Assembly: GCA_030428945.1 (NCBI GenBank)
Contig: JAUIEC010000023.1
Span: 1 to 42,274, forward strand
Length of the DNA: 42,274 nt
DNA from: Phycisphaerae bacterium
Lineage (GTDB): Bacteria > Planctomycetota > Phycisphaerae > UBA1845 > Fen-1342
Reading direction: 5' to 3'
Below are positions 29,160 through 36,270 of this stretch, one piece after another. Position 1 is the stretch's first letter. Each line of letters starts with the position of its first letter. The notes beneath the pieces were generated by a model that saw only the letters and a program-made list of their open reading frames with translations, searched no databases and was not told the DNA's origin. The position numbers and the translations under genes were made by a program.

Positions 29160-29888
29160 ATGCGTGCAGCTGTTGGCCTTACCGTTATCCTTTGCTCCCT
29201 GAGTGTACACGCTCAAGTACAAGTCGAGCCAAGCGGGTCGCTCGCCACTTCCGGTTTTCCGATCGATTGCGAACTGGAGCTATGGAAGCTGCAGCAAGAC
29301 GTGCCCGATGGATTCATCGTGCCAGAGGGGCATCGTTTCTACGTCACACAGTCGACTGGAACGATCGTCATCCAGCCGATCCCGTTCAGTGGTGACGGCC
29401 AGTTTCGGATCGAAGCAGGTAACAAGGTCCTAGATGAGCTGCGACAGACACAATCGGGCGTGAATCGGTTGACAACTCAACGAACCGATTTGCCTCACCC
29501 GATACCGATAGAAGCAGGCCAGCGAGTCGACAGCATCTGCCGCGGTTTTCTCGTCCCTGACCAGACGAACCGGCGTTGCCAACGCCTATCTCGGTGGGAT
29601 CACATCCGGGTGCTTGGCGATGGCTTCGCGAACGTGTCGGAACCCGGATATTTCAGCTTTACCGTTCCGGATGGCAGAGTCTGGTTCGTTGCACTCGTTT
29701 CCAGTTCCACCAATTTTGACGACACGGTTGTGCCACGCGTCAGAATCGATGGGGAGTTGAGGAACCTGTTTCCGATCAACCGGTTTCAGAGTGTGCCCCT
29801 ACGTCTGCAGGCAGGGCAGACGCTTGAGGTCCTGACGAGCTTGTCTGCGGCCGTACTGTTCTACGAGTATGACAACGACGAGCTATAG
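29160..29888 (+). CDS. Secreted protein of unknown function downstream of hsdR
   Basis: The 242-residue product has an excellent ribosome site (AAGGAGG, 7 bases before the ATG) and a signal peptide (MRAAVGLTVILCSLSVHAQ, cleavage likely after HAQ or nearby). The mature protein is beta-rich (FIVPEGHRFYVTQSTGTIVI, then VLGDGFANVSEPGYFSFTVP). I do not recognise the family. It lies 41 bases after hsdR in the same direction, yet an exported protein is an unexpected companion for a cytoplasmic restriction system. It may be unrelated cargo. Its base composition is less GC-rich than hsdR. Confidence 0.75.
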   Translation: MRAAVGLTVILCSLSVHAQVQVEPSGSLATSGFPIDCELELWKLQQDVPDGFIVPEGHRFYVTQSTGTIVIQPIPFSGDGQFRIEAGNKVLDELRQTQSGVNRLTTQRTDLPHPIPIEAGQRVDSICRGFLVPDQTNRRCQRLSRWDHIRVLGDGFANVSEPGYFSFTVPDGRVWFVALVSSSTNFDDTVVPRVRIDGELRNLFPINRFQSVPLRLQAGQTLEVLTSLSAAVLFYEYDNDEL

Positions 29889-29972
29889 TCACTCAAGCGA
29901 CACAGGTGGAAGCTTCCCGATTCGAGACAGACAAGACTCTGCGAGACAGGGCTGAGGCCGGAGGTCGAATCC

Positions 29973-31079
29973 ATGCCAATCTACGAGCTAGGCGTCAACT
30001 CCATTCGAGCTGTACCCACCACGCAGTTCTCAACGGCGGGTGTCCAGGAGCGAGCGGGCCTGCAGCGATTGCTCCGTGAGCGGATCGATGTCGTCGCCCA
30101 GGACACGTTGGTGATTGCCGAGGAGTTCGGCTACTGGGACGACAGCAAACGGCGGATCGATCTGCTGGCGATCGACAAGGACGCCAACCTCGTCGTGATC
30201 GAGCTGAAACGCACCGAGGACGGCGGGCACATGGAATTGCAGGCCATCCGCTACGCCGCGATGGTCTCGACGATGACCTTTGATCAGGCCGTCGCAGCCC
30301 GGGAAACGTACCAACGCGAGAATCAGATTGACGGTGACCCAGAGCAGGCCATTCTGGAGTTCCTCGGCTGGGACGAAGCCAACGAGGACGATTTCGGCCA
30401 GGCTGTCCGCATCGTGCTGGTCTCGGCCGATTTCTCGAAGGAACTGACCACCGCGGTCATCTGGTTGAACAATCACGATCTGGATATCCGCTGCGTCCGG
30501 CTGAAGCCGTATCAATTGAACGGTCAGACACTCCTCGATGTTCAGCAGGTGATTCCGCTACCCGAGGCCGCCGATTTCATGGTCAAGGTACGCCGCAAGG
30601 AACAGGATCAGCGGAAAGGCCGCGACCGCTCTGCATTCCGATCCATGGAGCAAATCTGGCAGGCGTTTGAGGAGAATTGTCCGCCTGAGGAGGTTGCTGC
30701 AGCCCGTGAAATCCACGATTGGCTCGTGCCACGGGTGAAGCTCGTCTTCCCGACGCGGGTTGGGTTCGTCGCGTATTCTCACGGCGAGCGAGCTGGGAAC
30801 TACATGTTCCGTGTGGGCAGCAAGGGCCGTGTCCAGATCTGGTACTACTGCCTCCTGCGAAAGCCGCCCTTCACGGACGAAACGCTCCGGCTTGAGTTCA
30901 CAAAACGGCTCAACCAGATCCCCGGCGTCGATTTACCCCACGAAAACCTGTCGGGAAAGCCCGCCTTTCCGCTGGCGACTCTTGTAAGCCCCGAGGCTCG
31001 CGGTTTGTTTCTGGAGGCGGTCGATTGGATGCTGCAGCAAATGGAGCTTGCGGAGCAACAGGGAAGTGCTGATGGTTGA
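29973..31079 (+). CDS. NucS/DUF91-like endonuclease domain protein
   Basis: The 368-residue protein has GGAGG 8 bases before the ATG. Its N-terminal third carries a PD-(D/E)XK site: RRIDLLAIDKDANLVVIELK gives D63 and E77-L-K79, followed by HMELQAIRYAAMVS, as in NucS C-terminal domains and related uncharacterised proteins. The C-terminal half, about 210-368, is a separate mixed alpha/beta region with conserved-looking FPTRVGFVAYSHG and VQIWYYCLLRKPP, which I cannot assign. NucS itself cuts mismatched DNA, but the domain is widespread in defence contexts, so the role here is open. It is in the same orientation as the hsd operon and 84 bases after the secreted protein. Confidence 0.75.
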   Translation: MPIYELGVNSIRAVPTTQFSTAGVQERAGLQRLLRERIDVVAQDTLVIAEEFGYWDDSKRRIDLLAIDKDANLVVIELKRTEDGGHMELQAIRYAAMVSTMTFDQAVAARETYQRENQIDGDPEQAILEFLGWDEANEDDFGQAVRIVLVSADFSKELTTAVIWLNNHDLDIRCVRLKPYQLNGQTLLDVQQVIPLPEAADFMVKVRRKEQDQRKGRDRSAFRSMEQIWQAFEENCPPEEVAAAREIHDWLVPRVKLVFPTRVGFVAYSHGERAGNYMFRVGSKGRVQIWYYCLLRKPPFTDETLRLEFTKRLNQIPGVDLPHENLSGKPAFPLATLVSPEARGLFLEAVDWMLQQMELAEQQGSADG

Positions 31080-31081
31080 TT

Positions 31082-31111
31082 GACCGTGACCTGAGAGAAG
31101 AGGTCGTGGTC
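31082..31111. terminator. Hairpin between convergent genes
   Basis: An 11-pair stem (31082-31092 with 31101-31111, including two G-U pairs in one strand) encloses an 8-base loop. It starts two bases after the plus-strand nuclease stop and overlaps the stop of the minus-strand gene, so it could terminate both. There is no T-run, which lowers confidence. Confidence 0.4.
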
Positions 31112-31496
31112 AGCGACGCGTTACCACGATGTAATCGACAAGGACCTTGTGCGGCACCCCAGGCAGCTTCTGGTCCACAGAGAGGTGCACATGAGAGCTT
31201 AGATCGAACCCCTTGGTCGTCACCCTTGAGTGGGTGACTGTGTGCCCCCAATCAGGGTTGGCGGCCAAAAACACGAGCGGTGGCTGCTCAAACTCATTCT
31301 GAAACGCTACGTACGTTGAGCCCTCAAGCCGCCCAAGGTCACTCTTCAGCACAATTACTTTCGTCGAGCCGGCCTCGCTGATCTTCCACTCCTGACCGAC
31401 TTCCGTCGAGATGCTGGTACCACGGATTAGTGCCCATCCAGCGATCAGAATTGCAACGGGACCACAGACGAGACCGAGTGCTTGAAGGTTCTTCAT
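31110..31496 (-). CDS. Small membrane-anchored protein, unknown function
   Basis: The 128-residue protein starts at the ATG at 31496, with GAGG and a 5-6 base spacing. Residues about 5-24 form a membrane segment (LGLVCGPVAILIAGWALIRG), leaving about 100 residues probably outside. The outer part is beta-rich (YVAFQNEFEQPPLVFLAAN, then HVHLSVDQKLP) and faintly recalls H-type lectin beta-sandwiches, but this likeness is weak. No enzyme motif is visible. It converges with the NucS-like gene, and a shared hairpin lies between them. Confidence 0.6.
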   Translation of the reverse strand: MKNLQALGLVCGPVAILIAGWALIRGTSISTEVGQEWKISEAGSTKVIVLKSDLGRLEGSTYVAFQNEFEQPPLVFLAANPDWGHTVTHSRVTTKGFDLSSHVHLSVDQKLPGVPHKVLVDYIVVTRR

Positions 31497-31591
31497 TTGT
31501 TTCCTCAGAAGGGCCCGATGATCTTGGAGTCTGACCTGAGTTGAGAGGATATCGACGCTACGCACTAAAGAGCAAGGGTGACTCGCAATCA

Positions 31592-31876
31592 CTATCCCCC
31601 GTTGGATCGGCCGTCCGCCGCAATAAGGAGCCCGAACACTAGCCCACCCACCAAAATGGCTCCGCACACACGGCTCTCTGGGAGTAAGAGCAACCCGGTT
31701 GTGACGAGCAAACCCAGGCTGAGAAACTTGGCCTCAGCGGTCACCACGCCATCTCTCTTGCCGCCCTCGCCTACGGCGTGCAGGTCGAGAAACAGGTTTT
31801 CGGTCTTGTGACAGTCGCATGTCGTTGTTTCGCCACCATCGGATTGGTTTGCAAACCAAGATGTCCACCAACTCAA
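31592..31876 (-). CDS. Possible small membrane protein, start uncertain
   Basis: This frame gives 94 residues from a TTG at 31876 that lacks a ribosome site. The C-terminal half contains two hydrophobic segments (FLSLGLLVTTGLLLLP and CGAILVGGLVFGLLIAA), convincing as membrane helices. The N-terminal part is polar with a CDC motif. The start is doubtful. A better ribosome site belongs to an overlapping frame starting at 31910, so the real gene may involve a frameshift between the two. Confidence 0.35.
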   Translation of the reverse strand: MSWWTSWFANQSDGGETTTCDCHKTENLFLDLHAVGEGGKRDGVVTAEAKFLSLGLLVTTGLLLLPESRVCGAILVGGLVFGLLIAADGRSNGG

Positions 31877-31910
31877 GCCAGCGGTCGAACGCGTCTTTGT
31901 CTCGTTTCAT
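31734..31910 (-). CDS. Short open frame with strong ribosome site, possible 5' part of the membrane protein
   Basis: An ATG at 31910 follows GGGAGGG with 5 bases spacing and lies one base after the stop of the Cas4-like gene. The 58-codon frame begins MKRDKDAFDRWLELVDILVC, which looks like a genuine amphipathic N-terminus, then becomes Arg-rich and improbable. A shift into the frame of the neighbouring entry near codons 12-20 would join this start to two membrane helices, giving about 105 residues. Without a comparison, this remains a guess. Confidence 0.3.
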   Translation of the reverse strand: MKRDKDAFDRWLELVDILVCKPIRWWRNNDMRLSQDRKPVSRPARRRRGRQERWRGDR

Positions 31911-31911
31911 C

Positions 31912-32754
31912 TTAACCCTCCCACTCGTTGCAAGCGTTTCGGAACGGACAGCCGCCGCAATTCATCGGCGACGGAACCGGGTAGAAGTTGCACGCCCGGA
32001 TCGCTCGCCAGACCTGTCGGATGGTGTTCGTCACCTGGCGAACCTGAGCGTCGTCGATGATCAACTGATGTCGATCGATCGCTGGTGTCTTCGTCTTCCG
32101 CAGCACCAGCCACTCAGCCTGCACGTCGTCCGCACCGAGAGCCTCGGCCCACGGCCGAAGCAGCTCGGCGTAGATCACCTGCTGCAGCGTTGACTCGCGA
32201 ATTGTGTTCTCCGTCCACGCGTTGCGGGCTGTTTTCACATCGGTTACCCGCAAAACGCCTGTGGCATCGAGACCGATCAGGTCTGCTCGGCCATGGATGG
32301 TCGGCACGCCATCGATCAACGTCCCGGCCAAGCCCTCCTCGACACCGATCAACGCCCCCTGCGGTTTCGAATACCCGGATGAAACAAAGGCCGCCAACAT
32401 GCGTGCAGCCAGATCACGAAGCGTGTCCGCTGTCTCCGACCTGCCGAAGCGGATCTCCTGATTCGCCTCGGTTGCCAAGGCTTGTTCGAAGACGCTGACC
32501 AGTTCTTCGACTGTGGCCGCCCTATCGTCCGCGAACAGTTTTCGGAAGTGATGCTCGACTGCCGCGTGGATGCCGACGCCGAACACCAGGCTGCTCGCCG
32601 TGAAATCAGGTTCGAGACGCTCGACGTACTGAAAACGGAACCGCAGCGGGCATCGAAGGTAGGTCGAGATGGAGCTCGGCGACAGGTACGGGCGGCCAAT
32701 GAGGTCCTTGGCCTCGATGTTGGCCGGGTTGGCGTCGAGGACCGGCAGCGTCAT
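31912..32754 (-). CDS. Cas4/RecB-like PD-(D/E)XK nuclease with probable Fe-S cluster
   Basis: The 280-residue protein belongs to the RecB/AddB/Cas4-type nuclease superfamily. It shows LSPSSISTYLRCPLRFRF with C35, then GIHAAVEHHF with H63, GRADLIGL with D158, and VTDVKTA with D172-x-K174. It ends in NCGGCPFRNAC with C266, C269 and C275. One N-terminal and three C-terminal cysteines are the known Fe-S arrangement of Cas4 and AddB. All core residues are present, so it is probably an active exonuclease. Its ATG overlaps the end of the upstream gene by four bases. No cas1, cas2 or CRISPR repeats accompany it, so recombination or replication within the mobile element is a likelier role than spacer acquisition. 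Confidence 0.85.
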   Translation of the reverse strand: MTLPVLDANPANIEAKDLIGRPYLSPSSISTYLRCPLRFRFQYVERLEPDFTASSLVFGVGIHAAVEHHFRKLFADDRAATVEELVSVFEQALATEANQEIRFGRSETADTLRDLAARMLAAFVSSGYSKPQGALIGVEEGLAGTLIDGVPTIHGRADLIGLDATGVLRVTDVKTARNAWTENTIRESTLQQVIYAELLRPWAEALGADDVQAEWLVLRKTKTPAIDRHQLIIDDAQVRQVTNTIRQVWRAIRACNFYPVPSPMNCGGCPFRNACNEWEG

Positions 32755-33191
32755 CGCACACCTCCGCTCTGTTGCGACTTAAGGTGATCGATCAACTGGC
32801 TGGCCTGCGGCAGCGTCATCTCGTCCAGGCCGCAGCCGTGCAGTTCCGTCGCGGCGTTCTCAGGCTGAATGCCGAGCCGCTTGGCGATTGCCCGGATGGC
32901 CCGCAACTGGCTGTCGGTGGCACCGCGGCGACCGTTGCGATGTTGACTGTCGCCGCCGTTGTCGTTGCCATTGGGGGCAGGCCGTGGAGAAGGCGGCGTA
33001 TGCCCGCCCTGGAGTTCGGCATCAACCGCGGCCCGAGCGATGTCGAACAACTGGCGAAGCCGACTCCGCAGAGCGTGCGGATCGGTGATCAGGTTTGAAT
33101 CAAGCTCGGCCTCGAGACCGACCGTCGCTCCAAGCGAACCGTAATCAGGCTGCCCGATTTTCTTGGAACTGGTGACATGGATTTTCAGCAT
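32751..33191 (-). CDS. Small two-part protein coupled to the Cas4-like nuclease, unknown function
   Basis: This 146-residue protein has a beta-rich N-terminus (KIHVTSSKKIGQPDYGS, then ATVGLEAEL), a Pro/Gly/Asn-rich linker (PRPAPNGNDNGGD), and a C-terminal helical domain (ATDSQLRAIRAIAKRLG, then MTLPQASQLIDHL) of the kind seen in short DNA-associated proteins of phages and plasmids. The start ATG at 33191 is clear. Its stop overlaps the start of the Cas4-like gene by four bases, so the two probably act together. Single-strand DNA binding or assistance in recombination is plausible but unproven. Confidence 0.65.
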   Translation of the reverse strand: MLKIHVTSSKKIGQPDYGSLGATVGLEAELDSNLITDPHALRSRLRQLFDIARAAVDAELQGGHTPPSPRPAPNGNDNGGDSQHRNGRRGATDSQLRAIRAIAKRLGIQPENAATELHGCGLDEMTLPQASQLIDHLKSQQSGGVR

Positions 33192-33216
33192 TGCGTATTC
33201 CTTTCGAGTGTTTGTG

Positions 33217-34014
33217 ATGAGTGAGATTGCTTACGGCTTGGATCTGGCGGGCTACTCAACGAAAAAGAGCGGCCTCGCCCGGGCAACGCGGAGCGGCGAT
33301 TCGATCAGAGTCGAAATCGCCCGCGAACATGCGTTCAAACGAGAGCGGAGAGGAACCGACCGCCTTGCGGATGTTGTTCGCTCAGAGCTGTCGGTGGTGC
33401 AACGCTGCCTCGAACAAGGTTCCCTGCTTGTTGACGTGCCGATCGACCTGCAGCAGTTGCCGCATGTTGAACACGGTGTCTACGTCTGGCAGACCGCCAA
33501 ACGCCCAGTCGATCAGGCGTTCAAAGCGATGTCACCGCTCGCCAACCTGATTGGGGCCGTGGTATCCCGTTTTTGGCAAATTCGGCGACAGCTCGAAGAC
33601 AGCCTGCTGGGAACCAGACTCTGGGAGACCTACCCTGCGGGTTCACTCGGGCTGTTGGGCGTGACCAACAAGAAGTACAAGGACCAGTCTGCTCGCCGCG
33701 AGTCAGGCGGCTGGGTGCCAGTGAGTTCGGACCCCAAGAAGCGAGTCCTCGCCAGCCTGCTTAATGAACTCGGCTGGCTTGGTGAAGCAGGCCTGGAGAT
33801 CGACGACGACGGATTTGATGCAGCCGTCTGTGCCGTCACGGGCGTAGCGGCCGACGAACAGCGTTTGGAGGGTAAATCCCTCGCAGCCGCGATCCAAGGC
33901 CGGCTAGGAGTAGCGGATGGCGGCATCGCTTGCGAGGGACCGAGAGGCTACGTTCTGCTTGCAACGCAACCAGCCGGCCGGGTATGGCTGACCACGGCCC
34001 CCACACTTGAGTGA
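33217..34014 (+). CDS. DUF429 family protein (predicted RNase H-like fold)
   Basis: The ATG at 33217 gives 265 residues; a longer frame from 33163 adds an unlikely hydrophobic leader. The start YGLDLAGYSTKKSGLA has the DUF429 Asp at the first strand. Other family features are VDVPIDL in the middle and FDAAVCAVTGVAA near the end. The family is predicted to adopt an RNase H-like fold with nuclease potential, without established biochemistry. It diverges from the Cas4-like pair with only 25 bases between the two start codons, so they must share one control region. Confidence 0.75.
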   Translation: MSEIAYGLDLAGYSTKKSGLARATRSGDSIRVEIAREHAFKRERRGTDRLADVVRSELSVVQRCLEQGSLLVDVPIDLQQLPHVEHGVYVWQTAKRPVDQAFKAMSPLANLIGAVVSRFWQIRRQLEDSLLGTRLWETYPAGSLGLLGVTNKKYKDQSARRESGGWVPVSSDPKKRVLASLLNELGWLGEAGLEIDDDGFDAAVCAVTGVAADEQRLEGKSLAAAIQGRLGVADGGIACEGPRGYVLLATQPAGRVWLTTAPTLE

Positions 34015-34034
34015 GCTGGGGTGACTAAGCCTTG

Positions 34035-34049
34035 CCCCGGCTGGCGGGG
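34035..34049. terminator. Short hairpin between convergent genes
   Basis: CCCCG and CGGGG form a five-pair stem around GCTGG. It lies between the stops of the DUF429 gene (plus) and the first PEP-CTERM gene (minus). There is no T-run. Confidence 0.3.
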
Positions 34050-34050
34050 T

Positions 34051-34872
34051 TCATCGACGCCTGCGTATTGCCAGCGGGAAGGCGAGGATGAAAAGCAGTC
34101 CAGTGGACGGCTCTGGAACGACGGTTAATCCTTGGTACAGGCCAGCCTGGGTTGAAGGATCGCCCGGCCCAATCGCCTTGACGAACTCGGCGGCCGCCGA
34201 TGGAGCCCCGTTCTCCCACGGAATCCGCCAGAGCTGCTCGGGGTCCTGCTCACGCCCCACCGAATAAAACGCACTGTCTGTCGGACTGAACGCGAGATCG
34301 GCGATTGCGTTGGCGATGGGCAGCGTTGCGATCACGATCGGCTGCGAGCCATCCAGTGGAATGTTAAAGACCTGTCCCGTCTGATTAACATCGCTGCCGA
34401 TCAGGTTGCCGTCGCCATCGAAGTCGATGCCGTCGATGTCAAATGAGTGCGTGAAGAGCAGGTTGCTGATACCCGCGTCGAAATCTACCTCGAAGAAGCG
34501 TCCACCGTTCTCGACCGAGGCGTACATGACACCGGTATCTGACACGGCCAGCCCTTCGACGGGAGCGTCTGCCACCGTGACCTGGTTCAGAATGTCACCC
34601 GTGTCGATGTCAATCTCGTACACGACGCCTGTGTTGGTGGCAGCGAACAAGCGGCCGTCAGCTGTCAGCTCAAGATTGGATGCCAGAGGGTCCGTGGGAA
34701 GTCCGGGGACCTGTGCAACTGGCACTCGGTTGGTGTTACCCGAGTCGGAGTCAAACTGGATCAGCGAAATGGGCCCCGGGTGCTGCGAGCGGTCCAGCGA
34801 GTAGAACAACTCGGCGTTTGCCAAAGATGTGAGGGAAACACTGACGGCAAGCACAAGCGACAATCGATTCAC
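34051..34872 (-). CDS. PEP-CTERM-anchored secreted protein, beta-propeller-like
   Basis: The 273-residue protein has a signal peptide (MNRLSLVLAVSVSLTSLANA). Repeated blades resemble NHL/YncE-type propellers: LELTADGRLFAATNTGVVYEI, AVSDTGVMYASVENGG and AFSPTDSAFYSVG. The end is a PEP-CTERM sorting signal: VPEPSTG, a hydrophobic stretch LLFILAFPLAI, then RRRR. Proteins of this class are exported and processed by an exosortase. No exosortase gene is in the window. The function is unknown. It follows a second PEP-CTERM gene on the same strand. Confidence 0.9.
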   Translation of the reverse strand: MNRLSLVLAVSVSLTSLANAELFYSLDRSQHPGPISLIQFDSDSGNTNRVPVAQVPGLPTDPLASNLELTADGRLFAATNTGVVYEIDIDTGDILNQVTVADAPVEGLAVSDTGVMYASVENGGRFFEVDFDAGISNLLFTHSFDIDGIDFDGDGNLIGSDVNQTGQVFNIPLDGSQPIVIATLPIANAIADLAFSPTDSAFYSVGREQDPEQLWRIPWENGAPSAAAEFVKAIGPGDPSTQAGLYQGLTVVPEPSTGLLFILAFPLAIRRRR

Positions 34873-34938
34873 GATCTACTCCTATTCCAGACGCGGTTTC
34901 GGGGCGGCACTGCAAGGCCTGACATCCTCAAACGCCCT

Positions 34939-35526
34939 TCAGCGTCGCGTCGCTCGCCCCAGGCCAACGAGCCCGATCAACAACAGGCCCATTGCACCAG
35001 GCTCTGGAACGACCTGAACCGCATCGAGGTCAAATCCGGGTGAGTTCGAGTTGGTGCGGCCCGACAGATCCTCGATCCGAACGAACGTGGCTCCTGCAAG
35101 CCCGGTCCCGGCAATGTCAAAGAACATCGAACTGCGATCACCTCGCGTAACCTGCCCGACGTTGGTCCAGGACTGGCCGTCGAAGCTCAGTGATACAAGA
35201 GCGTCTTCATCGGGATTCTCGCCGACTCCACCCGGAACGCCGTTCCACTCACGCGTAATCTCCTCCCAGATCGCCAAATCGTCCCCAGGCACGTCCAACA
35301 CAGGTGCACCGAGTCGCAACTCGATGAAGCCGAAGTCGCCAATGCTGTAGAAGCCAGCGACTGGACTGTTGGTGCCGTCGGGAGCACCGAGTGCATCTTG
35401 TTCGTCGCAATTCGTGCATGGCGTGTGAGCGGTGCTGAAATCAATGACCTCAACCGCGTGTGGCTGGCCAAGGGCGACCGCCGCCGCGGCTAAGGCCGCC
35501 AGAATAGGAACCAGAGACTTCTTCAC
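34939..35526 (-). CDS. PEP-CTERM-anchored secreted protein with discoidin-like domain
   Basis: Translation most likely starts at the GTG at 35526, preceded by GAGGAGGAAG, giving 195 residues with a signal peptide (VKKSLVPILAALAAAAVALG). A frame open to 35580 adds residues before the signal peptide and is less likely. The mature part, with IELRLGAPVLDVPGDDLAIWE, then FVRIEDLSG and SPGFDLDAVQVV, is the pattern of cell-surface domains seen in many PEP-CTERM proteins. The sorting end is VPEPGAMGLLLIGLVGLG followed by RATRR. It lies 66 bases upstream of the other PEP-CTERM gene and is probably co-transcribed with it. Confidence 0.9.
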   Translation of the reverse strand: MKKSLVPILAALAAAAVALGQPHAVEVIDFSTAHTPCTNCDEQDALGAPDGTNSPVAGFYSIGDFGFIELRLGAPVLDVPGDDLAIWEEITREWNGVPGGVGENPDEDALVSLSFDGQSWTNVGQVTRGDRSSMFFDIAGTGLAGATFVRIEDLSGRTNSNSPGFDLDAVQVVPEPGAMGLLLIGLVGLGRATRR

Positions 35527-35669
35527 AGGAACTTCCTCCTCGAAACGAACATTAATTGCGTTTGCAACGCGATACAACATCTTGCCGCTACGCAGTAGCT
35601 GCGGACAACAGGAAAACGGTTGGCGTCAAGGAACTTGCGCGAATTCAGGTAACGCATTAGAAATGTGTC

Positions 35670-36092
35670 ATGCGACCAACTGGAAGCCCGGAAGATCTTG
35701 AAGCCCGCCGCCGACGAGCGATCAACCTTCTGCAGGATGGATGGTCCGCCGCGGATGCCGCAGAGCGGCTGGGGACGACAGCCACGAGCGTTCGCCGCTG
35801 GTGGCGTGCGTTTCAAAAAGATGGCATCGACGCCCTCGATGCCAAACCCGCGACGGGCGGCCCAAGCAAGCTGACCGAGCGGCAGTGCGACCTCCTCGTC
35901 CAGATTCTCAAGGCGGGCCCTGCCGCAAGCGGCTTCCCTGTCGATCGCTGGGATGCGGGTCTGATCCGCAGTCTCATCCGCGCGGAGTTTGGCGTGGTGT
36001 ATCACGAGAACAGCGTTCAACGCCTGCTGTATCGCCTACGCTTGTTCATAGATCGCCTGTCGCATTGGCGGCCTTGGATGGGCGAGTACTAG
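35670..36092 (+). CDS. IS630-type transposase N-terminal half (helix-turn-helix), isolated fragment
   Basis: The 140-residue frame begins MRPTGSPEDLEARRRRAINL and contains a helix-turn-helix (AADAAERLGTTATSVRRWWR) and a second winged helix (LIRSLIRAEFGVVYHENSVQ, then RLLYRLRL). This is the N-terminal DNA-binding half of IS630-family transposases. It stops at 36090 where the linker to the DDE domain should follow. Nothing downstream in any frame encodes a DDE domain, so it is probably a remnant. No terminal inverted repeats were recognised. It may still act as a DNA-binding protein. Confidence 0.7.
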   Translation: MRPTGSPEDLEARRRRAINLLQDGWSAADAAERLGTTATSVRRWWRAFQKDGIDALDAKPATGGPSKLTERQCDLLVQILKAGPAASGFPVDRWDAGLIRSLIRAEFGVVYHENSVQRLLYRLRLFIDRLSHWRPWMGEY

Positions 36093-36270
36093 GACGCGTT
36101 GCGTCGCGTCAGCGTGTATCCACGACGTCGACGAGAGTACGAACGAACCCGTTGCTGCGACCGCGGCATACCGCTACCTCTCACGCGTCGAACTCGAACG
36201 TACCCGCGGACAAACTGCCTTGCAGTCCACCACGCCGCACTCCGAACGGCCAGATCACGCCAACAGTTCA

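Noticed and set aside
31912..32754. A CRISPR adaptation gene (cas4)
   Set aside because: There are no cas1, cas2 or repeat arrays in the window, and RecB-like nucleases with this Fe-S pattern are common in mobile elements.
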